This document shows, one piece after another, positions 1 to 8,224 of a stretch of DNA of 47,521 nucleotides; positions within the stretch are counted from its first letter, which is position 1, and every line of letters starts with the position of its first letter. Source of the DNA: Lachnospiraceae bacterium UBA7205. Lineage in GTDB: Bacteria > Bacillota > Clostridia > Lachnospirales > Lachnospiraceae. The notes beneath the pieces were generated by a model. That model was not told the DNA's origin. It searched no databases and saw nothing but the letters and a program-made list of their open reading frames with translations. Position numbers and translations under genes: made by a program. The DNA lies in the NCBI GenBank assembly GCA_002490665.1, contig DKUL01000003.1, forward strand, positions 15,138-62,658, read 5' to 3'.

Positions 1-59
1 CCGCTACGACTGCGTTTTTTGACATACATCCTCGAAGAAATATCCTGCGCAATCTGCAT
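1..59 (-). CDS. possible 5' end of a divergent gene, cut by the window edge
   Basis: On the minus strand an ATG at position 59 is preceded by AGGAAAATAAGTG, a plausible ribosome site, and opens a frame that runs off the window reading MQIAQDISSRMYVKKRSRS. Only about 19 residues are visible and they are basic. A divergent regulator gene beside the MATE exporter would fit the TetR-type operator at 141-155, but the fragment is too short to assign to any family. This is a weak call. Confidence 0.2.
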   Translation of the reverse strand, partial: MQIAQDISSRMYVKKRSRS

Positions 60-134
60 CACTTATTTTCCTACAATTCCTAGATGGTAATTTCACAATG
101 TGTGCAGGGTGAAAAAGTATTTTTAAAAAACATC

Positions 135-163
135 TTGACTGTACAGTTACTGTACGGTTTAAG
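135..163 (+). promoter_or_regulatory. promoter of the MATE gene with palindromic operator in the spacer
   Basis: A -35 TTGACT (135-140) and a -10 TTTAAG (158-163) are separated by 17 bp. The spacer holds a near-perfect palindrome, GTACAGT-T-ACTGTAC (141-155, 7-bp arms around one base). The spacing and GTAC-rich arms resemble TetR-family operators. A repressor bound here would block RNA polymerase directly. The regulator itself is not visible in the window. Confidence 0.6.
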
Positions 164-207
164 ATGCTTATTACAGGAAGCAAATAAAAAAATGAAAGGA
201 GAACTGT

Positions 208-1539
208 ATGGAAAACCAAAATGTCTATCTGAAACCTGTAACGCTCAAAAATATTTTAAAGTTTGCAGTCCCCACGATTGCAATGACCGTATTCATGTCG
301 TTTTATACCATGGTGGACGGCCTGTTTGTGTCGAATCTAATCGGTACCGGTGCGCTCTCGGCAATCAACCTGACAGCGCCGCTTATCCAGCTGGTCACTG
401 CGATTTCCACCATGCTTGCCACCGGAGGCAGCGCCGTCATCATGAAAAAGATGGGGGAGCAGAAGACCGAGGAGGCGAAGGAGGATTTTACGTTTTTGAT
501 TCTCGTGAACGTTTTGGTCGGTTTTATTATGTGCGGACTGGGATATCTGCTGATGAACCGTATTTTTGCGGGAATGAATCTGTCGGCGGACGTGGAGGGA
601 TACTGTGTGGAATACCTGAGCCGTTACCTCCTGTTCACGGTTCCCATATTGCTGATGAACAATTTTACGCTCTACATGATTGCGAGTGAGAAGGCGACGC
701 TGTCGCTGGTTTGCTCGGTGTCGGGCGGCGTGCTGAACATGGTGCTCGACTTCGTGTTTATCGCAGGACTTGACATGGGCATCGGCGGCGCGGCAGTTGC
801 GACGGGGCTGGGCTATTCCGTGACAGCCGTTGTGGGACTCGTTGTTTTTAGCCGGAAAAAGAGCCTGTTACATTTCAAGAAACCGGTGATGCGTTTCAGG
901 GTGCTTGCGGGCGCGGCAACAAATGGCTGCTCCGAGATGGCGACAGCGCTTGTCACGGGTATCATCACAATGATGTTCAACTGGACAATGCTTCGCTATG
1001 TGGGAGAGGACGGCGTGGCGGCAGTCACGATTATCATGTACGTGCTGATGTTTGCAAGCTCGCTCTATACGGGCTACTCATACGGCGTGGCGCCGATGCT
1101 CAGCTATTATTATGGGGAACAGAACCATGAGAAGTTAAAAAAGCTGGTGGCGGTCAGCCTGAAGGTCATCGCAGTGATTTCCGTCATGACGGTCGTGATG
1201 TCCTTTGCGCTCACAAAACCACTGGTGTCCGTCTTTGCCCGGCCGGACAATCCGGTGTATGGTCTTGCGGTGACAGGAAACCGGATTTGTACCATTGCGC
1301 TGTTCTTTATCGGCTTTAATATTTTTGCGAGCGGAATGTTCACGGCGCTGTCAAACGGCGTGGTTTCAGCAGTCCTTGCATTTTCGCGGTCATTTGTATT
1401 TATGCTTGTCACGATGCTGGTGCTGCCCCTGATACTGGGTGTGAACGGCATCTGGCTTGCGACGCCCGCGGCGGAGCTGATGGCGCTTTTGCTGTCCGCC
1501 GGCATGTTTTTGAAATACAGGAAACGGTATGGATACTGA
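208..1539 (+). CDS. MATE family multidrug/cation efflux transporter
   Basis: This is a 443-residue integral membrane protein with about 12 hydrophobic segments in two similar halves, the size and layout of the MATE family. The family exports drugs or metabolites in exchange for Na+ or H+. The N-terminal segment, with TIAMTVFMSFYTMVDGLFVS followed by a glycine-rich loop and an SAINLTAP stretch, is typical of MatE domains. The start ATG follows GAAAGGAGAAC at good distance. The promoter upstream carries a TetR-type palindrome, so expression is probably induced by a ligand. The next gene starts 36 bp downstream and is likely co-transcribed. The substrate cannot be inferred. Confidence 0.88.
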   Translation: MENQNVYLKPVTLKNILKFAVPTIAMTVFMSFYTMVDGLFVSNLIGTGALSAINLTAPLIQLVTAISTMLATGGSAVIMKKMGEQKTEEAKEDFTFLILVNVLVGFIMCGLGYLLMNRIFAGMNLSADVEGYCVEYLSRYLLFTVPILLMNNFTLYMIASEKATLSLVCSVSGGVLNMVLDFVFIAGLDMGIGGAAVATGLGYSVTAVVGLVVFSRKKSLLHFKKPVMRFRVLAGAATNGCSEMATALVTGIITMMFNWTMLRYVGEDGVAAVTIIMYVLMFASSLYTGYSYGVAPMLSYYYGEQNHEKLKKLVAVSLKVIAVISVMTVVMSFALTKPLVSVFARPDNPVYGLAVTGNRICTIALFFIGFNIFASGMFTALSNGVVSAVLAFSRSFVFMLVTMLVLPLILGVNGIWLATPAAELMALLLSAGMFLKYRKRYGY

Positions 1540-1575
1540 TCATAACAATTGATGTGAAAAAGGAGATATGGTAAA

Positions 1576-2760
1576 ATGAAAACAGTGAAAAAAGTATGTT
1601 TAATTGCAGCTGGTGTTGTTGTCGTGGCAGGAATTGTCTGGGGGATATGCGGAAAAAAGGTAAAGATGCTGTACACTTCCCTGAATAGTTTCAAGGATGA
1701 GAATCTGGCGCATACGTTCCAGCACACGCCGGAGATTCAGCCGACGAAGAAAATCAGTGCGGGGGGAGAGACCTTCCAGTTTTTACGGGAGGACAATGTC
1801 AGGCTCGCGGAGGGATTTTCGTATGAGGATGCCTTTTATCCGACAGCGGACTTTATAGAGAACACGAAGACGACCGCCATGATTGTCATCAAGGATGATG
1901 TTGTCAAGTATGAAAAGTATTTTATGGGTGGCGATGAGAATACCCTGTTCTCATCAAATTCCATGGGGAAATCCTTCGTGTCGGCACTGATGGGAATTGC
2001 CGTCGCGGAAGGACATGTCGCCAGTGTGGATGACCCGCTTGGCAAATATATTCCGGAGTTTGTGGGGACAGCGCTGGAAAGCATTCCAATCCGTGCGTGC
2101 CTGCGGATGGCATCAGGAATTGACTTTAACGAGGACACGGACATGAATGGCTTTTCCATGAAGACACTGATGGGGACGCCGGCGATGAAAGTGATTGCAA
2201 AGTACGGTGTCCAGGAAGCACCCTATACATATCGCAGGTATCAGAGCATCAACACTGAAATTCTGGGAAAAGTAATTACCAACGCGACAGGGCGCAGCCT
2301 TGCGGAGTACATGGAAGAAAAGCTCTGGAAAAAGATGGATCCGTCACACGATGCGTACTGGACACTGAGCAATGGGACGGAGCTTGCGATGGGCGGTCTG
2401 AGTGTGTCCCTGCGGGATTACGCGCGCTTTGCAAGGCTGTACCTGAATGAGGGCAGCTATAACGGTGAGCAGATTCTTCCGAAAGAGTGGGTGCGGGACA
2501 GCCTGGACATCAGCGCGGAATACTCGAAGCCCGGCGCCAATTATGATGCCTATAATGCCATCGGTTACGGTTACCAGTGGTGGGTACCCGAAGGGGATGC
2601 CGGCGAGTTCATGGCGATTGGCGTCTACGGACAGTGGATTTATGTCAATCCGACAAACCGCGTGATTATCGTCAAGACCAGCGCAGATCCCGATTTTATG
2701 GAAAAAGGTTATGAACTGAAGCATGTGGAATTTTTCCGGGCGATTGCGGCTGCGGTCTGA
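1576..2760 (+). CDS. membrane-anchored serine hydrolase, beta-lactamase class C / NylB-like
   Basis: The protein has 394 residues. An N-terminal hydrophobic segment (about residues 8-25) anchors or exports it. The catalytic SxxK motif is S129-M-G-K132. A YQSINTE motif near Y222 aligns with the Tyr-containing second motif of class C-type enzymes and 6-aminohexanoate-dimer hydrolases. Family members hydrolyse esters, amides or D-amino-acid peptides outside the membrane. Resistance to beta-lactams is not implied. The ribosome site AAGGAG lies 11 nt upstream of the ATG. It sits 36 bp behind the MATE gene in the same direction and probably shares its transcript. The physiological substrate is unknown. 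Confidence 0.8.
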   Translation: MKTVKKVCLIAAGVVVVAGIVWGICGKKVKMLYTSLNSFKDENLAHTFQHTPEIQPTKKISAGGETFQFLREDNVRLAEGFSYEDAFYPTADFIENTKTTAMIVIKDDVVKYEKYFMGGDENTLFSSNSMGKSFVSALMGIAVAEGHVASVDDPLGKYIPEFVGTALESIPIRACLRMASGIDFNEDTDMNGFSMKTLMGTPAMKVIAKYGVQEAPYTYRRYQSINTEILGKVITNATGRSLAEYMEEKLWKKMDPSHDAYWTLSNGTELAMGGLSVSLRDYARFARLYLNEGSYNGEQILPKEWVRDSLDISAEYSKPGANYDAYNAIGYGYQWWVPEGDAGEFMAIGVYGQWIYVNPTNRVIIVKTSADPDFMEKGYELKHVEFFRAIAAAV

Positions 2761-2853
2761 CTGAAAAATCAATAATGGCAAATCAAATCAAGCGGGGATT
2801 GTCAGGATGCGCTACAATGAATCCAGGGTGGTTGAAACGAGGAGGAAAATCAG

Positions 2854-3822
2854 ATGTACGAATGGCAGAGGCAGATACAGATGATTGTCGACGAGATAGA
2901 CAACTGCATCAAAAACCATGATGATGAGGCGTTAACGCTGTGTGCGCTTGCCCGGCGGCTGGGGTATTCCGAATTTCACACGACGAGAAAGTTCAGGGAG
3001 ATTTCCGGTATGAAACTCAAGGACTATCTGCGCTGCAGAAGACTTGCCTTCGCGTTAAAGGAAGTGCGGGACGGCGATAAGGGCATGCTGGATATCGCTT
3101 TTGATTATGGATTCTCGTCACACGAGGCATTTACGCGGGCATTTAAGACCATGTACGGCATTGCGCCCAGCGCATACCGGAAAAATCCGGTGCCGGTTGT
3201 CCTTCGCACCAAGATTAACCCGTTTGACCGCTACTTTTTTGGATTAGGAGAGATTGGTATGATGAAATCTACAGGAGATGTCAAAGTTTACTTAGTAACG
3301 ATTCCGGCGCACAAATTTCTGCACATCAAGAACTACGAGAGCAACGGGTACTGGGATTTCTGGCAGAAACAGAGCCTGATACCGGGACAGGACTGCGAGA
3401 CGATCTGCGGTCTGCTCGACAGCATCAAGGGAAAGCTGGATGACGAGGGCGGCAGTGAGGCGAACAGCGGCAGCGGCCAGATTATGGCGTACATCAATGA
3501 CCCGAAGGGCAGGCTGTGCGACTGGGGAATACCGCGCGCGGAGTGCTATGGCGTGCGCCTTCCCGCCGACTATGACGGCGAGGTGCCACAGCAGATGTGC
3601 ATGATGGATGTGCCCGAGGCGGAGTATGTTGTCTTTGAGCACGGTCCGTTTGACTATGAGCAGGAAAACCGTACCGTGGAGGAGAAAATCGAGCGGGCAA
3701 TGGCAGAATACGACTATGCGGGCAATGGCTACTGTCTCGACACGACACCCGGCAGGCTTGTCTATTTATACCATGACCCGGAACGGTTCTGGAAATGTAT
3801 CCGTCCGGTAAAGAAGCTTTAA
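2854..3822 (+). CDS. AraC-family regulator with C-terminal GyrI-like ligand domain
   Basis: The 322-residue protein begins with two helix-turn-helix units of the AraC type (about residues 8-105; the second contains DIAFDYGFSSHEAFTRAFK and the usual GIAPSAYR ending). A GyrI/SOUL-like effector domain follows (about 145-318). Known relatives such as Rob and BmrR-type proteins use this second domain to sense amphipathic drugs or small metabolites. The ribosome site GAGGAGGAAAATCAG is strong. It lies 93 bp downstream of the serine hydrolase, in the same direction as the MATE exporter, so a role in drug response is plausible but inferred. A terminator follows directly. Confidence 0.85.
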   Translation: MYEWQRQIQMIVDEIDNCIKNHDDEALTLCALARRLGYSEFHTTRKFREISGMKLKDYLRCRRLAFALKEVRDGDKGMLDIAFDYGFSSHEAFTRAFKTMYGIAPSAYRKNPVPVVLRTKINPFDRYFFGLGEIGMMKSTGDVKVYLVTIPAHKFLHIKNYESNGYWDFWQKQSLIPGQDCETICGLLDSIKGKLDDEGGSEANSGSGQIMAYINDPKGRLCDWGIPRAECYGVRLPADYDGEVPQQMCMMDVPEAEYVVFEHGPFDYEQENRTVEEKIERAMAEYDYAGNGYCLDTTPGRLVYLYHDPERFWKCIRPVKKL

Positions 3823-3828
3823 GAAGAG

Positions 3829-3877
3829 AAATATCCCACACCGAGAAAAAAGACAGCTTTTGGTGCGGGATATTTTT
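3829..3877 (+). terminator. rho-independent terminator after the AraC-type gene
   Basis: Arms AAATATCCCACACC (3829-3842) and GGTGCGGGATATTT (3862-3875) pair over 14 bp with one mismatch, followed by a short T run. It closes the 208-3822 transcription unit. Confidence 0.75.
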
Positions 3878-3901
3878 GTGATGGCAATATTTTGCTGTCT
3901 A

Positions 3902-3910
3902 TGGTATGAT
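3902..3910 (+). promoter_or_regulatory. extended -10 promoter of the WYL regulator gene
   Basis: TGGTATGAT is an extended -10 element, 36 bp before the ATG. The -35 region (TGGCAA, 3882-3887) is weak. The same TGGTATGAT string recurs at 4882-4890 in front of the next gene, and both copies have ATATTTT a few bases upstream, which suggests shared regulation. Confidence 0.5.
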
Positions 3911-3946
3911 TTTTATATATGTTAATGGATAAAGAAGTAATGGGCT

Positions 3947-4852
3947 ATGATGAATCGTTTATTGGGAATGATATATATTTTGATGCGGCAGGGGACGGTG
4001 ACTGCCACGGAGCTTGCCCGGCGTTTTGAGGTGTCGGTGCGCACAATCTACCGCGACATGGACACGCTCAGCGCCGCAGGCATACCGATTTATGCCAAGA
4101 AGGGAAAAAATGGCGGAATCTGCCTGACAGAGCAGTTTGTGCTGGACAAGATGCTGCTCACAAAGGACGAACAGCAGGAGATTTTATCGGGGCTGGTGTC
4201 ACTGCGGGAAACCAGGGCGGAGGACGGCAATATCCTGCAAAAGCTCGGGGGACTTTTTCGGACGGAACCCATTGACTGGCTTGCGATTGACTTGTCGGAC
4301 TGGAGCGGGAGCAGGGCACAGCTCTATGAAGATATCAGGAACGCTATTTTGGCGCGGTGCCTGGTGCAGTTTGACTATTATGGAAAGAACGGACAGATGA
4401 GCCGGCGCACCGTGGAGCCCGTGAAGCTGCTTTTCAAGGAATATACGTGGTATCTCAAGGCATTTTGCAGGGAGAAGCAGGACTGGCGGATGTTCAAGCT
4501 GTTCCGCATGAAGCGGCTTACGGTGCTGGAAGAAACCTTTATGCCAAGGGCGGAGTGCAGCCAGCAGGAGGATGGGACACCAGGGAGCGAAAAGCAGGCG
4601 GATTCTGACATGACGGTGGTCGATGTGAGGATTGACAAAAAGGAAGCGTACAGGGTGTATGACCGGTTTGAGGAGGAGGAAATCGAGGTGCTGCCGGACG
4701 GAAATTTTATGGTGCATTTCCATGTATCCATGGACGACTGGGGCTACGGTGTTCTTTTGGGATTTGGTTCCTCGGCAGAAGTGCTTGCACCGGAGACGGT
4801 CAGGCAGGAAATGAAACGGCGCATTCAGAAAATGGCGGAAAGGTATTTTTAA
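3947..4852 (+). CDS. HTH-WYL transcriptional regulator (YafY-like)
   Basis: The 301-residue protein has an N-terminal winged HTH (about residues 3-60, with TELARRFEVSVRTIYRDMD as recognition region) and a WYL domain (about 135-200, containing TWYLKAFCREK). WYL domains bind nucleic acids or nucleotides and often control DNA-damage or defence genes. The C-terminal WCX-like extension (about 215-300) is present. A second in-frame ATG lies at 3950; the ribosome site is weak for both. It is followed at once by an inverted repeat and the promoter of the Fpg-like gene, so that gene is its likely target. Confidence 0.85.
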   Translation: MMNRLLGMIYILMRQGTVTATELARRFEVSVRTIYRDMDTLSAAGIPIYAKKGKNGGICLTEQFVLDKMLLTKDEQQEILSGLVSLRETRAEDGNILQKLGGLFRTEPIDWLAIDLSDWSGSRAQLYEDIRNAILARCLVQFDYYGKNGQMSRRTVEPVKLLFKEYTWYLKAFCREKQDWRMFKLFRMKRLTVLEETFMPRAECSQQEDGTPGSEKQADSDMTVVDVRIDKKEAYRVYDRFEEEEIEVLPDGNFMVHFHVSMDDWGYGVLLGFGSSAEVLAPETVRQEMKRRIQKMAERYF

Positions 4853-4890
4853 AATATGACAGACTGTTGTCATATTTTATGTGGTATGAT
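4851..4890 (+). promoter_or_regulatory. inverted repeat plus extended -10 before the Fpg-like gene
   Basis: Perfect 11-bp arms AAAATATGACA (4851-4861) and TGTCATATTTT (4868-4878) flank a 6-nt loop and begin at the stop codon of the WYL gene. TGGTATGAT (4882-4890) follows directly, so the repeat covers the place of the -35 box. It could be a weak terminator, but it lacks a GC-rich stem. A regulator binding site, perhaps for the WYL protein, is the better reading. Confidence 0.55.
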
Positions 4891-4952
4891 TGCTGTATGA
4901 ATCAAAAATTACGTGACAGTTACAAAATGACAATACAAGAGGGAGGAATATC

Positions 4953-5774
4953 ATGCTGGAATTACCAGAAAGCTATACGATTGCAAAGCAGATAAACGAA
5001 CACCTGACTGGAAAAATCATCAGCCACATTGAAATTTTGCAGACACCGCACAGATTCGCTTTTTTCAATGGGGAAGTGGACAAGTATGAGGAATGTCTGG
5101 AGGGGCAGACAATCACCGGGGCAGTCTTTCAGGGCGGAATGGTGCAAATCAACACGGAGGACAGCATGATTATGCTGAACGACGGGGCGTATCCGCGCTA
5201 CTATGACGACAGGAACAAATTTCCCAAAAAGCATCAGTTTGCAATTTATTTTGATGATGAGACCGGAATTTTTGTGTCGATACAGATGTATGGAGGAATC
5301 ACCATTTATCCAAAGGGTGAATGCACGGACGAATATTATCGATCCTCAAGCACAAAACCGAATCCGCTCACGGACGGGTTTACATTTGATTATTTTAAGT
5401 CCCTTTATCCGGCGGGTAAAAAGCTGTCCGCAAAGGCATTTCTTGCGACACAGCAGCGCATTCCGGGGCTTGGAAACGGTGTTTTGCAGGATATTTTGTG
5501 GGAGGCAGGCATAGACCCGCGCTACCCGATGCAGGACGCGCCGGAGGAGGATTTCCGGGCGCTGTATGGTGCTGTGAACAAAATCATTAAGGCAATGGCA
5601 GACAAGGGCGGGCGTGACACGGAGCGGGACTTGTTCGGGCAAAAGGGAAACTACATCACACAGCTGAGCAAAAATTCCCTGAATGAGCCGTGCACCCGGT
5701 GCGGCTATGAAATTCACAAGACAAACTACATGGGAGGAACGATTTATTTCTGTGAACGCTGCCAGAAACGGTAA
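4953..5774 (+). CDS. Fpg/Nei-fold DNA-binding protein lacking glycosylase catalytic residues
   Basis: The 273-residue protein has the full Fpg/MutM architecture. It has an N-terminal beta domain starting MLELPESY, an H2TH domain with the conserved GLGNG loop (about residues 172-176), and a C-terminal C4 zinc finger (CTRCGYEIHK...CERC, about 248-270). Active Fpg/Nei enzymes begin MPELPE and use Pro2 as nucleophile; here residue 2 is Leu, while Glu3 is kept. The position of the catalytic Lys (GRRGKYL in Fpg) reads GGMVQI, and the zinc-finger Arg that flips the base is replaced by Gly. It probably binds DNA but should not act through the usual Schiff base. The ribosome site GAGGGAGG is strong. 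It follows a WYL regulator. Confidence 0.82.
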   Translation: MLELPESYTIAKQINEHLTGKIISHIEILQTPHRFAFFNGEVDKYEECLEGQTITGAVFQGGMVQINTEDSMIMLNDGAYPRYYDDRNKFPKKHQFAIYFDDETGIFVSIQMYGGITIYPKGECTDEYYRSSSTKPNPLTDGFTFDYFKSLYPAGKKLSAKAFLATQQRIPGLGNGVLQDILWEAGIDPRYPMQDAPEEDFRALYGAVNKIIKAMADKGGRDTERDLFGQKGNYITQLSKNSLNEPCTRCGYEIHKTNYMGGTIYFCERCQKR

Positions 5775-5812
5775 ACGCTGGCGGTGTACAGGGAATAGGA
5801 AAACAAAACGGT

Positions 5813-6718
5813 ATGAATAAATATATTTTCAGGCAGTCCATGATTTTATTCATGGCTGCGGCAGTCTGGGGTGTGGCGTTTGTCGCGCAGAGTGTGGGGA
5901 TGGACTATGTAGGCCCCTTTACCTTTGTCGCGGTGCGCAATGTGGTTGCGCTGGCAGTGCTTGTCCCCTGCGCCATGGTGATGGACAACACTCGCCAAAA
6001 AAAGGACGGACAGGAATGGGTGCATCCAAAGGAAAATAAAAAAGCGCTGGCAATCGGTGGCATATGCTGTGGCATATGTCTTTTTGCCGCGAGTACCCTG
6101 CAGCAGTTTGGCGTAAAATATACGACAGTGGGAAAGGCTGGCTTTATCACGGCAATGTACATTGTGCTCGTCCCGGTTTTCAGCATTTTCCTGAAAAAAA
6201 GGACAGGGCTGAAGGTGTGGGCGGCAGTGGGACTTGCATTGCTGGGTCTTTATTTTTTGTGCATTACAAAAGGAGATTTTCAGCTGCAAAAGGGAGATAT
6301 CTATGTACTGGGCTGCGCCGCGGTTTTTGCCATACACATACTGGTCGTGGATTACTTTTCGCCGCGGGTGGACGGCGTGAAGCTCTCCTGCGTGCAGACG
6401 CTTACCAATGCAGTGCTCGGGGCAGTCATGATGCTTCTGTTTGAACAGCCCCGTCTGTCGGAAATCCTTGCGGCATGGCTTCCAATCCTGTACGCGGGCG
6501 CGCTCTCGAGCGGCGTGGGATACACATTCCAGATTATCGGGCAGAAAGGCATGAATCCCACGGCGGCGTCCCTGATTTTAAGCCTGGAATCTGTCATATC
6601 CGTGCTGGCAGGATGGCTGATTCTGCACCAGGCGCTCACTGCGAGGGAGCTTGCTGGGTGCGCGCTTGCCTTCGCGGCAATTATTTTAGTGCAGCTTCCT
6701 GGGCGCGCACAACAGTAA
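5813..6718 (+). CDS. EamA/DMT-family transporter
   Basis: The 301-residue membrane protein has ten hydrophobic segments in two EamA repeats (about residues 8-145 and 160-295), each ending in the usual glycine-rich helix. Members of the drug/metabolite transporter superfamily export amino acids, sugars or other metabolites. The substrate is not predictable here. The gene begins 38 bp after the Fpg-like gene and probably shares its transcript. A short A-rich/T-rich hairpin after the stop codon (about 6719-6736) may terminate it. Confidence 0.85.
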   Translation: MNKYIFRQSMILFMAAAVWGVAFVAQSVGMDYVGPFTFVAVRNVVALAVLVPCAMVMDNTRQKKDGQEWVHPKENKKALAIGGICCGICLFAASTLQQFGVKYTTVGKAGFITAMYIVLVPVFSIFLKKRTGLKVWAAVGLALLGLYFLCITKGDFQLQKGDIYVLGCAAVFAIHILVVDYFSPRVDGVKLSCVQTLTNAVLGAVMMLLFEQPRLSEILAAWLPILYAGALSSGVGYTFQIIGQKGMNPTAASLILSLESVISVLAGWLILHQALTARELAGCALAFAAIILVQLPGRAQQ

Positions 6719-6767
6719 AAAAAGACTTCTTTTTATTGCATTATAGTCACAGTATTTTTCAAAATAA

Positions 6768-6796
6768 TTGAAATATTCAGAAAAATATCTTATAAT
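6768..6796 (+). promoter_or_regulatory. sigma-A promoter of chemoreceptor 1
   Basis: TTGAAA (6768-6773), 17 bp and TATAAT (6791-6796) form an almost consensus promoter. It rules out the upstream TTG at 6768 as translation start, since that codon is the -35 box. Confidence 0.8.
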
Positions 6797-6836
6797 TGAA
6801 AGGTATATTATTTTTTATTCCAGGAGGCACATACAT

Positions 6837-8186
6837 ATGGAGAGTAATAAGGTTTACAAAAAAGTTTCTATTATTGTGACCATCGGGGTTGTGATGTTCA
6901 TTGTTCTAGTGTTTGCGTTTTCGATAAACAATGTAATTGCCTGTAAAATGATGGAAAAGGAAGTAGTACGGGTATCAGGAATATCCATGGCAGAAGCGAG
7001 GGCAGAGATTGTGGGAACAGTCACCACGATGACGGCAGTGAGCCTTACGGTGGGAATTATTGCACTGGTGATACTGGCTGTGATAATGGAAATTCTGGTG
7101 GTGAAACCGTTAAAGCGGTCGGTGGCGGAGATACACAGGATTGCGCGGTACGACCTGACGGAAGCAGATATGCCGGGCGTACGCGCCATGACAACGCGAA
7201 AGGATGAGCTGGGAAGCATCAGCAGGAATATCGTCCTGATGTTTGACAATCTGCGCGATATCGTGACGCGCATTGACCAGTCGGCAGTCACCCTGTCGGG
7301 CAACGCGTCGACGCTTGCTGACCAGACTGTGCAGATTAAGAAGTCGTCGGACGAAATCAGCGCCACGATGAACGACTTAAGCAACGCTGCCATGTCACAG
7401 GCAGACGAGGCAACCACGAGTGCAAACGAGGTTGCAAAGCTTGACGGGCTTATCATGAGAAACATAAGTGATACGGAAAACTTAAGAAGCAATGCCAGCC
7501 AGATGGACACTGTGAAAAACAGTGGTCTTGCGGCAATTAAGGATTTGATTGACAAGACGGTTAAGAGCCGGGAGAGCATTTCTGTCGTGCGCGAGGCGAT
7601 GCAGCAGAACAATGAGCAGGCACAGCGGATAGAAATAACAAGCCAGAAGATTAATGATATCGCGGACCAGACCAACCTGTTGTCACTCAATGCCGCGATA
7701 GAGGCGGCAAGGGCAGGGGAGGCAGGAAAAGGATTTGCAGTTGTCGCGGAAGAAATCGGCGGGCTTGCGGAGGAGACCAACAACCTGACCAACGAGATAG
7801 GAAGCATCATACAGGAGCTTCTTGATAAGACGGCAGAGGCTACACGGAATATGGAGGACATGGAGAAAATTTTCGAGGAGCAGGAGCGCAGCGTCGGGGA
7901 GACAAGGGAGAACTTTATACAGATTGAGCAGTGTCTTGAGAGCGTGCAGTCAAGCGTCAATACCCTGTATGAGTCAAGCAATGACATGGCGGACAGCAAG
8001 CAGATTATCGTGCAGATGATAGAGGGAATTTCGGCGGCATCTGAGGAAAATGCCGCAGGCAGCGAGGAAGTGCTGGCAGCAGTCGAGACGCAGGACAGTG
8101 TCATTTCAGATATCACAGGCATGACACAGAACCTGTCGGCTGTGGCGGAGGAACTGATGGAGCAGGCACATAAGTTTGTTCACTAA
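6837..8186 (+). CDS. methyl-accepting chemotaxis protein with minimal sensor region
   Basis: The 449-residue protein has TM1 at about residues 6-28, only about 30 residues outside, and TM2 at about 62-88. A HAMP domain (about 90-145) and an MCP signalling domain follow. The hairpin tip reads QTNLLSLNAAIEAARAGEAG and continues GKGFAVVAEEIGGLAEE. Such proteins pass stimuli to CheA/CheW. The outer part is far too small for a normal 4HB or Cache domain, so it probably senses something in the membrane or inside the cell. The ATG at 6837 is chosen because AGGAGG (6822-6827) precedes it. No CheA or CheW gene lies nearby. Confidence 0.9.
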   Translation: MESNKVYKKVSIIVTIGVVMFIVLVFAFSINNVIACKMMEKEVVRVSGISMAEARAEIVGTVTTMTAVSLTVGIIALVILAVIMEILVVKPLKRSVAEIHRIARYDLTEADMPGVRAMTTRKDELGSISRNIVLMFDNLRDIVTRIDQSAVTLSGNASTLADQTVQIKKSSDEISATMNDLSNAAMSQADEATTSANEVAKLDGLIMRNISDTENLRSNASQMDTVKNSGLAAIKDLIDKTVKSRESISVVREAMQQNNEQAQRIEITSQKINDIADQTNLLSLNAAIEAARAGEAGKGFAVVAEEIGGLAEETNNLTNEIGSIIQELLDKTAEATRNMEDMEKIFEEQERSVGETRENFIQIEQCLESVQSSVNTLYESSNDMADSKQIIVQMIEGISAASEENAAGSEEVLAAVETQDSVISDITGMTQNLSAVAEELMEQAHKFVH

Positions 8187-8224
8187 ATGACAGAAAAAAT
8201 AAAAAATGAAAGGAAGCATTCAAA

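Noticed and set aside
6768..6836. Upstream TTG start for chemoreceptor 1
   Set aside because: The TTG is the -35 box of a near-consensus promoter, and the ATG at 6837 has an AGGAGG.
6854..8122. 422-codon open frame on the minus strand
   Set aside because: It lies wholly antisense to the chemoreceptor gene, whose product matches a known family throughout. The antisense product is Ser/Ile-rich shadow sequence without a ribosome site.
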